Made by a program: the position numbers and the translations under genes
The notes under the pieces: generated by a model
Told to the model about the DNA's origin: nothing
Seen by the model: the letters and a program-made list of their open reading frames with translations, nothing else
Databases searched by the model: none
DNA from: Aurifilum marmelostoma
Lineage: Eukaryota > Ascomycota > Sordariomycetes > Diaporthales > Cryphonectriaceae
Length of the DNA stretch: 64,000 nucleotides
Assembly (NCBI GenBank): GCA_027559495.1
Contig: JAMXSV010000026.1
Span: 310,001-374,000 of the forward strand
Direction: 5' to 3'
Part shown: piece by piece, positions 59,570 through 64,000 of the stretch
Layout: the number at the start of each line of letters is the position of its first letter
Position numbering within the stretch: the first letter of the stretch is position 1

Positions 59570-60103
59570 TCACATCGGCCCGGCTGGCGTACAAGTCTCA
59601 CAGCAGATGTGCTCGCACCGAACCTGGGTTCCCTCGATGATCATGATGCAGCTGCACCGCCCCTGCTCATTCCAACCCTTGCCGCACCAGCAGCAGTTCC
59701 AGCACCGGTTGAGTGCCTCGAACGGGCACCGTGGGAGGGGACACTTGGGCAGCAATGGCGACAGGGCCGCCGTCGAGGGGTCACCTTCGAAACTGGGTGG
59801 CAGCGGGTACGCAATGGCCTGCGTCGTGAGATTGCGGCAGGGCTTTCGCTTGTTGGGCGCCGACGAGGACCGGCTGCTGCTGTTGCCGCCGTGATGGTGG
59901 TGCTGGTGGTGGTGGTGGTGTGACGATTTCCCCTTATCCTTGTGATTGCTCTTCTTTCCGCCGTCCCTTTTCGACTTGGAGGAAGAGCTTCCTCCTCCTG
60001 AATGGCCGTGTCGTGAGCTGCTGCTGTCTGGTGCGTCGGCGCAGTAGACTATGTCCGTCCGCACGTGCTCGCATGGCAGTGTGTAGGTGATTTGGTGACA
60101 CAT
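59570..60103 (-). CDS. Cysteine-rich putative metal-binding protein, family copy 2 (His/Ser-rich insert)
   Basis: Unknown function. A single exon of 177 residues. The N-terminus repeats copy 1 exactly in spacing: Cys2, Cys11, His13, Tyr20-Cys21 and Ala24. A low-complexity insert of about 70 residues follows, with Ser, Gly, Lys and a histidine-rich run (SSHHHHHQHHHHGG). The second half realigns: PCRNLTTQAIAYPLPP, then CPLPRCPFEALNRCWNCCWC, C-x9-C, and CEHICCETCTP. The W-N-C-C-x-C core and the C-x-H-x-C-C-x2-C-T-P end match copy 1 residue for residue in spacing. No signal peptide or membrane segment. The His run could bind metal, for example nickel or zinc, but may simply be slippage. The start ATG at 60103 gives the family's Met-Cys beginning. 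Confidence 0.78.
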   Translation of the reverse strand: MCHQITYTLPCEHVRTDIVYCADAPDSSSSRHGHSGGGSSSSKSKRDGGKKSNHKDKGKSSHHHHHQHHHHGGNSSSRSSSAPNKRKPCRNLTTQAIAYPLPPSFEGDPSTAALSPLLPKCPLPRCPFEALNRCWNCCWCGKGWNEQGRCSCIMIIEGTQVRCEHICCETCTPAGPM

Positions 60104-62300
60104 GACGAATCTCGGCTGCTATATTCCTGTTTGGTCGTCTTCTTCTTCTTTTGTTTTGGTTTCTGCTGTTGCGTAAGGAACAAAACAATCCGCCTTCGCC
60201 CCTACTTGTCGTATGATCGTCAGTTCTTGGTGATATATTGGTGCTCTATTTTGTTTCTTCTTGATGCCTTGAAGATAATGATGAAAGATATGATGAGAAA
60301 TATCTGCTGGAATAAATAGAGAAAGCCGAGTTGTACGTCTGATGCTTCCTTGTGGAGGTGGTCCCGCCAGACTTCTTATAGGAAGGAGAGCTGTAAGGCC
60401 GGGCTGAGCAGTCCTCTTTTCTTATCCCTCTTTTTGCCTCTTCCCAGTTGTGTCTGAAGCAAGGGTAGTAAGGGAATAGCTGACGATGTCTCTGGAGACC
60501 CAAGAAGCCCGAGATCGAGCCTTATCGACCAGGACGGACCTTTATATAAATGTCGAGGCTCCGTGGGGGAACACTCAATATGTATGGTGGCGGCTCAGTC
60601 AGGACGGGGGACCAGCCTCCTGGTCATCGGACAGGGAAGGAGGAAAAGAGAAAAAGGAAAAAGAAAAAAAAAAAGTCAGCCCCTCCTCACCATTGTTTGT
60701 CACATTCCATTATTGTCCACACACGCACCCCGCAGTGATACATTGTCTGTTCATACCCTGAAAAGCCCATCATCATCTGATATGATCGGGCGTAAGAAGG
60801 AGGGGGAAAACAGGGAAGGGGGCTGTTCGGCGATTATGACAAAAAGGAATAGGGACAATCAGAATGTTGTTGTGTTGCAAGTAAGTATCTTCTCTTTCCC
60901 TCTGTCGATGGTCGTCTCGTATCGTCTGGCTATTGGCCAGGGTGATTTGGAATTTCTCCCTCTCTGGCGTGTACCTTTTCCGGTCGTCCAACTATTATTT
61001 TTCTGTGATTTCGATACGGGCAAGCCAGGCGACCCGACAGGCTGGGCCCTCTGAGACCATGCTTGATTCTTCCTGTATAGTCGGGGTGGAAAGACGCTGC
61101 GAGGCGGTATGCAGGTCATCAACTCAGATTCGAGGATGACAGACGCCTCGAAGCCATGGCCAGGGAGAAAAAGCAAAAGAAAAAGAGGGGGGAGGGGCGG
61201 AGGGTAGAGGGTGGAAGCCACAACAAGGCCGGGACTGTGTGGTCCCTCGAAGTCTCACTCACACAGAACTGTTTTCCTTCTTTTACTTTCTCGATGCTCC
61301 CCACCCTTTCCTCTGTCTCTCTCTCTCTCGCTCTCTTTCTCTCTCTCTTTCTCTTCCGTTCTCACATGGCAAGACCCTGAAGTCCAATAGCCAAGGAAAA
61401 GATGAACAGGAAAGGTCTCATGCCTCATTGAATAGTCTGTTCGAGACCCCACCCTGGCCCCAAGCCACTTGGCTGGTTTACCCTTTCCTCCTCCTGGAGT
61501 TCCACAGGCGGGTGGTCTTTCAGCTGGTGTTGCCCGGCAAGTTCCACCCGATCTCATCTTTATTTATCGTTGCTTTTCCCGCAGGCCCACCTTTCAAGAT
61601 CAAGCCAAAAAAAAAAAAAAATGTCGATCCAGACAGGCACGATCTTGCACGAGTAATGCCGGGGAACCTTGGAGTAAGATCTTGGATGTCTCTCCAAGAT
61701 CCTACCAAACAAAAGAAGAAGAAAAAAGGAGAAGGGGGGGAAATTACGAGAAAAGAAAAGAAAAGACCCAGAAAAAGAAACAAAAAAGAAGAAACAAGCA
61801 AATGAAGATTGATGAAATGGGAACAGGCTCAATGAAAATGATGATGATGATGACGATGACTCGCAACGTCATCAGTATGATATTAATACTACAGGTTTTC
61901 TTCAGCGCTCAGATCAGCTCAGTTCTCGCAAGGCTAAGTATCATTTAAGGAGGGGAAGGGGAAAGAAAACAAAAGGAAAAAACAGTACTTCACCTCTTCT
62001 TTTTCTCTTGGCACTCTTCTCCTGCGTTTCCAACATGCTCTTCTTCTTCTTCTTTCTCCTCCTCTTCCTCTTTTTTCTCTTCTGTCGGCTGACCCTCAGC
62101 ACACATCTGCTCGATGATAGACCCTGCGACTCGCGCCACCGCTCTTTCAAAGCGCGCTCACGAATAAAAGACATTCCTCTTTTTTTTTCTTTCCCCTTCC
62201 GCAAAATCAGTCTGTCGGTTCGGGTTTTCCCTCCCTCACTCTCTCTCTTTCTCCCCTCTCGGGCTTGGTAGGTTCAAATATCAAACAACTCTCTCTTCCT
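60104..62300. other. Low-complexity spacer between cysteine-rich copies 2 and 3
   Basis: No gene seen. CT/GA microsatellites lie around 61310-61350, an A-run at 61608-61620, and GAT repeats near 61840. It carries the copy 2 promoter and copy 3 downstream sequence. Confidence 0.5.
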
Positions 62301-62765
62301 TTATGTCCTCCTTCTTCTGTTCCTGGCGTCGGCTCGTCGAGCACTAGCAGCAGCTGCTGCCTGTGCCTCAGCCCCGGTCCTCAGGTCGGGCTGGCAGTCC
62401 TGGCAGCACTGGTGGTAGCATAAAGAGTCCGGGCTGCGCCTCATGAGGTGGTAGCAGCACGGATACCGGTTGCCGCCAAAGCCGCAGCGGCAGCAGATCC
62501 ACAGCCCGCCCAGCTCCTGCAGGCGGCAGCGGCCGAGGCTGCAGTCCGGGCTGGCCAGACACCCGCCGCTGGCGCACGGGTTGGTGAAGTCGATGCCTGG
62601 GTTGCCGTTGGCCTGGTCGTGGTACGAGATGTCGGCGCAGTGCTGCTGGGTCTGGCTGGCCTGGTCAAACGTGGCGGCCGCGCAGTACGTGTAGTGTAGG
62701 ACAAACTCGATGTCACGGGTGCAGGGATATATGTGGTGGTAATGAAGGTAGTAGTAGGTGCACAT
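62301..62765 (-). CDS. Cysteine-rich putative metal-binding protein, family copy 3
   Basis: Unknown function. Single exon of 154 residues. It starts Met-Cys, like copies 1 and 2, with YPCTR and HYTYCAAA replacing the first cysteine pair at slightly wider spacing. The core is CSLGRCRLQELGGLWICCRC, which keeps C-x4-C-x8-W-x-C-C-x-C; the next cysteine is nine residues on (GFGGNRYPCC), and CYHQCCQDCQP gives C-x-H-x-C-C-x2-C-x-P. It has extra cysteines (NPCASGGC) before the core. The tail after the core is Ala/Arg-rich (RRADARNRRRR), possibly a nuclear or nucleic-acid-binding end. No signal peptide. The codon GC content is much higher than in the flanks, supporting real coding. Confidence 0.78.
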   Translation of the reverse strand: MCTYYYLHYHHIYPCTRDIEFVLHYTYCAAATFDQASQTQQHCADISYHDQANGNPGIDFTNPCASGGCLASPDCSLGRCRLQELGGLWICCRCGFGGNRYPCCYHLMRRSPDSLCYHQCCQDCQPDLRTGAEAQAAAAASARRADARNRRRRT

Positions 62766-64000
62766 GTTTGTCGAGGTCGAGGATAAGATGGAAATTGGAA
62801 CACGAATCTGAATTCCTTGTCGTTTCGGTTTTTCCTTTTTTTTTTTTTTCTTCTTTTCCTCTTTTTCTTCCTTGGCTATTCTCCTCAGGAGAAGGGCAAC
62901 GACGATTGGGGTATAATATGGGGAGTAATAAATAAGATCGGCCCTTCAAGAGCGAGGAGAATTGAATGATTGTTCGATGTCGTTGTGCTCTAGGCAGAAT
63001 TGAATCACCCAGAGAGCCTGCTGACTGGGCTGAAGATGTGGTCGGTTGTCGCTCGGTGGTAGTTACTGCACCACCAAAAAAAAAAAAAAATGAAGGACTG
63101 GAGGAATCACAGTCGGCCGAGTTTCGAATTAAGCGCGTGAGTGTGTGAGTAAGTGTATTTGTATTTGGTGGCGCACAAGACTGCCGGCTCAGAGGTCTTG
63201 TACAGGAGGGAGTAAGGGGTGGGGGGGGGGGAGGGTATCCTCGAGGCTTGCGAGTATGGTCTTGTGAGTATGTCCGCTGTGTGTGTGTGTGTGTGTGTAT
63301 GTATTTGTATATGTGTATGTAGGTGTGGCCCCCAGGAGGCTGAAAAAAGAAGTTGGAGGGGGCGACTCTGAATCCGACGGTTGGCTGTCGTGGGTTGGGG
63401 GAGAAAGCGAAAAAGGTGTGTGGACAATACAACAGTATAATGTGGGTATCCGAGACCACTTAGCCAGGGGATGTATGCAGGAACAAAAATATCCTGCAGC
63501 TGTCAAAAATGACTAGCCGAGGTCCCAAGAGGCGGCAGACGAATGTACAAGTCGAGTTGATATATGTTGGTGGATTTCGTGATTTCTGCGTGGTCTCGAG
63601 ATGCTAAGGATCGGGTGATTGGTGACAAGAATCACGAGAGTTGACCCTAGTTTGTTCTTGCAGGTTCCCTGAGGCTCTATGGGCGAACGGGTCGACTGGA
63701 GGCCGCAAGTATTAGCTAGTAAAGGGAATAGTTTGCGGAGGTTTTTCTCAATCCTAATGAAACTCTGTTTTCTTTATAGATTATCGTCTGTTGTTAGGTT
63801 CAAGGTGTAGGTCGTGGGTGTCTAAGCACGTGTTGCCTTTTGGGGGGGGGGTCCGGGCTCGACTAGTAGTTGCTGTCGGGGTTGTTGTGTTCCGCTATTA
63901 TTGCTTGTTAGTGATGATTGATAATTGAGTACCCCTACTCTCTTTTTTTCTTCTTCTTCTTCTTCTTCTTTTCTCTCTTGATCCACCGTCGGAATGAGGA
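62766..64000. other. Right-end intergenic region
   Basis: No gene supported to the window edge. Contents: T and A runs (62836-62848, 63077-63090), (GT)n at about 63279-63300, a G-run at 63842-63850 and (CTT)n at about 63949-63970. The left part is the likely promoter of cysteine-rich copy 3. Confidence 0.5.

Overview
The window is nuclear DNA of a filamentous ascomycete (Pezizomycotina, most likely a Sordariomycete; inferred from gene types, gene architecture and intron style, since no rRNA or tRNA was found). Genes carry short introns of about 48-320 bases with GTAAGT-like donors and CTAAC-like branch sites, codon third positions are GC-rich, and genes are separated by long non-coding spacers full of homopolymers and microsatellites.

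Layout. 0-31 kb is ordinary core and secretory gene content: a DHA1-type MFS transporter, a GPI-anchored FAS1 (fasciclin) protein, a Swi5-like recombination mediator, an SP-family sugar transporter, a secreted pepsin-type aspartic protease, a glutathione S-transferase, a MetE-C-type enzyme, a BAR-domain protein, cyclin H (TFIIH kinase), a PLD-like protein and a GH6 cellulase. The sugar transporter, GH6 enzyme, protease, FAS1 protein, MFS transporter and GST suggest a plant-litter or plant-associated lifestyle. 31-42 kb looks accessory: a small sulfotransferase-like P-loop protein, a Rad5/HLTF-like SNF2 ATPase with a RING finger, and a large NACHT (STAND/NLR-like) protein with two C2H2-like fingers and an ankyrin-like tail. 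The last two genes are adjacent and splice cleanly end to end, yet each contains exactly one in-frame TAG. 43-48 kb holds a multi-pass membrane protein, SEC72 (ER translocon TPR subunit) and a small conserved-looking acidic/basic protein.

48-64 kb is gene-poor, low-complexity DNA (polypurine tracts, GTAC clusters, a long CA microsatellite). Embedded in it, all on the minus strand, are three small cysteine-rich proteins at 55.3-55.8, 59.6-60.1 and 62.3-62.8 kb. They share an identical cysteine/histidine spacing (C-x4-C-x8-W-x-C-C-x-C-x9-C ... C-x-H-x-C-C-x2-C-x-P) and so form a dispersed local family. They have no signal peptide and look like intracellular metal-binding proteins of unknown function. 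This family, and the pair of genes with single UAG codons, are the most interesting content of the window.

All gene models were spliced by eye; exon boundaries were checked for reading-frame continuity, but there is no transcript evidence.
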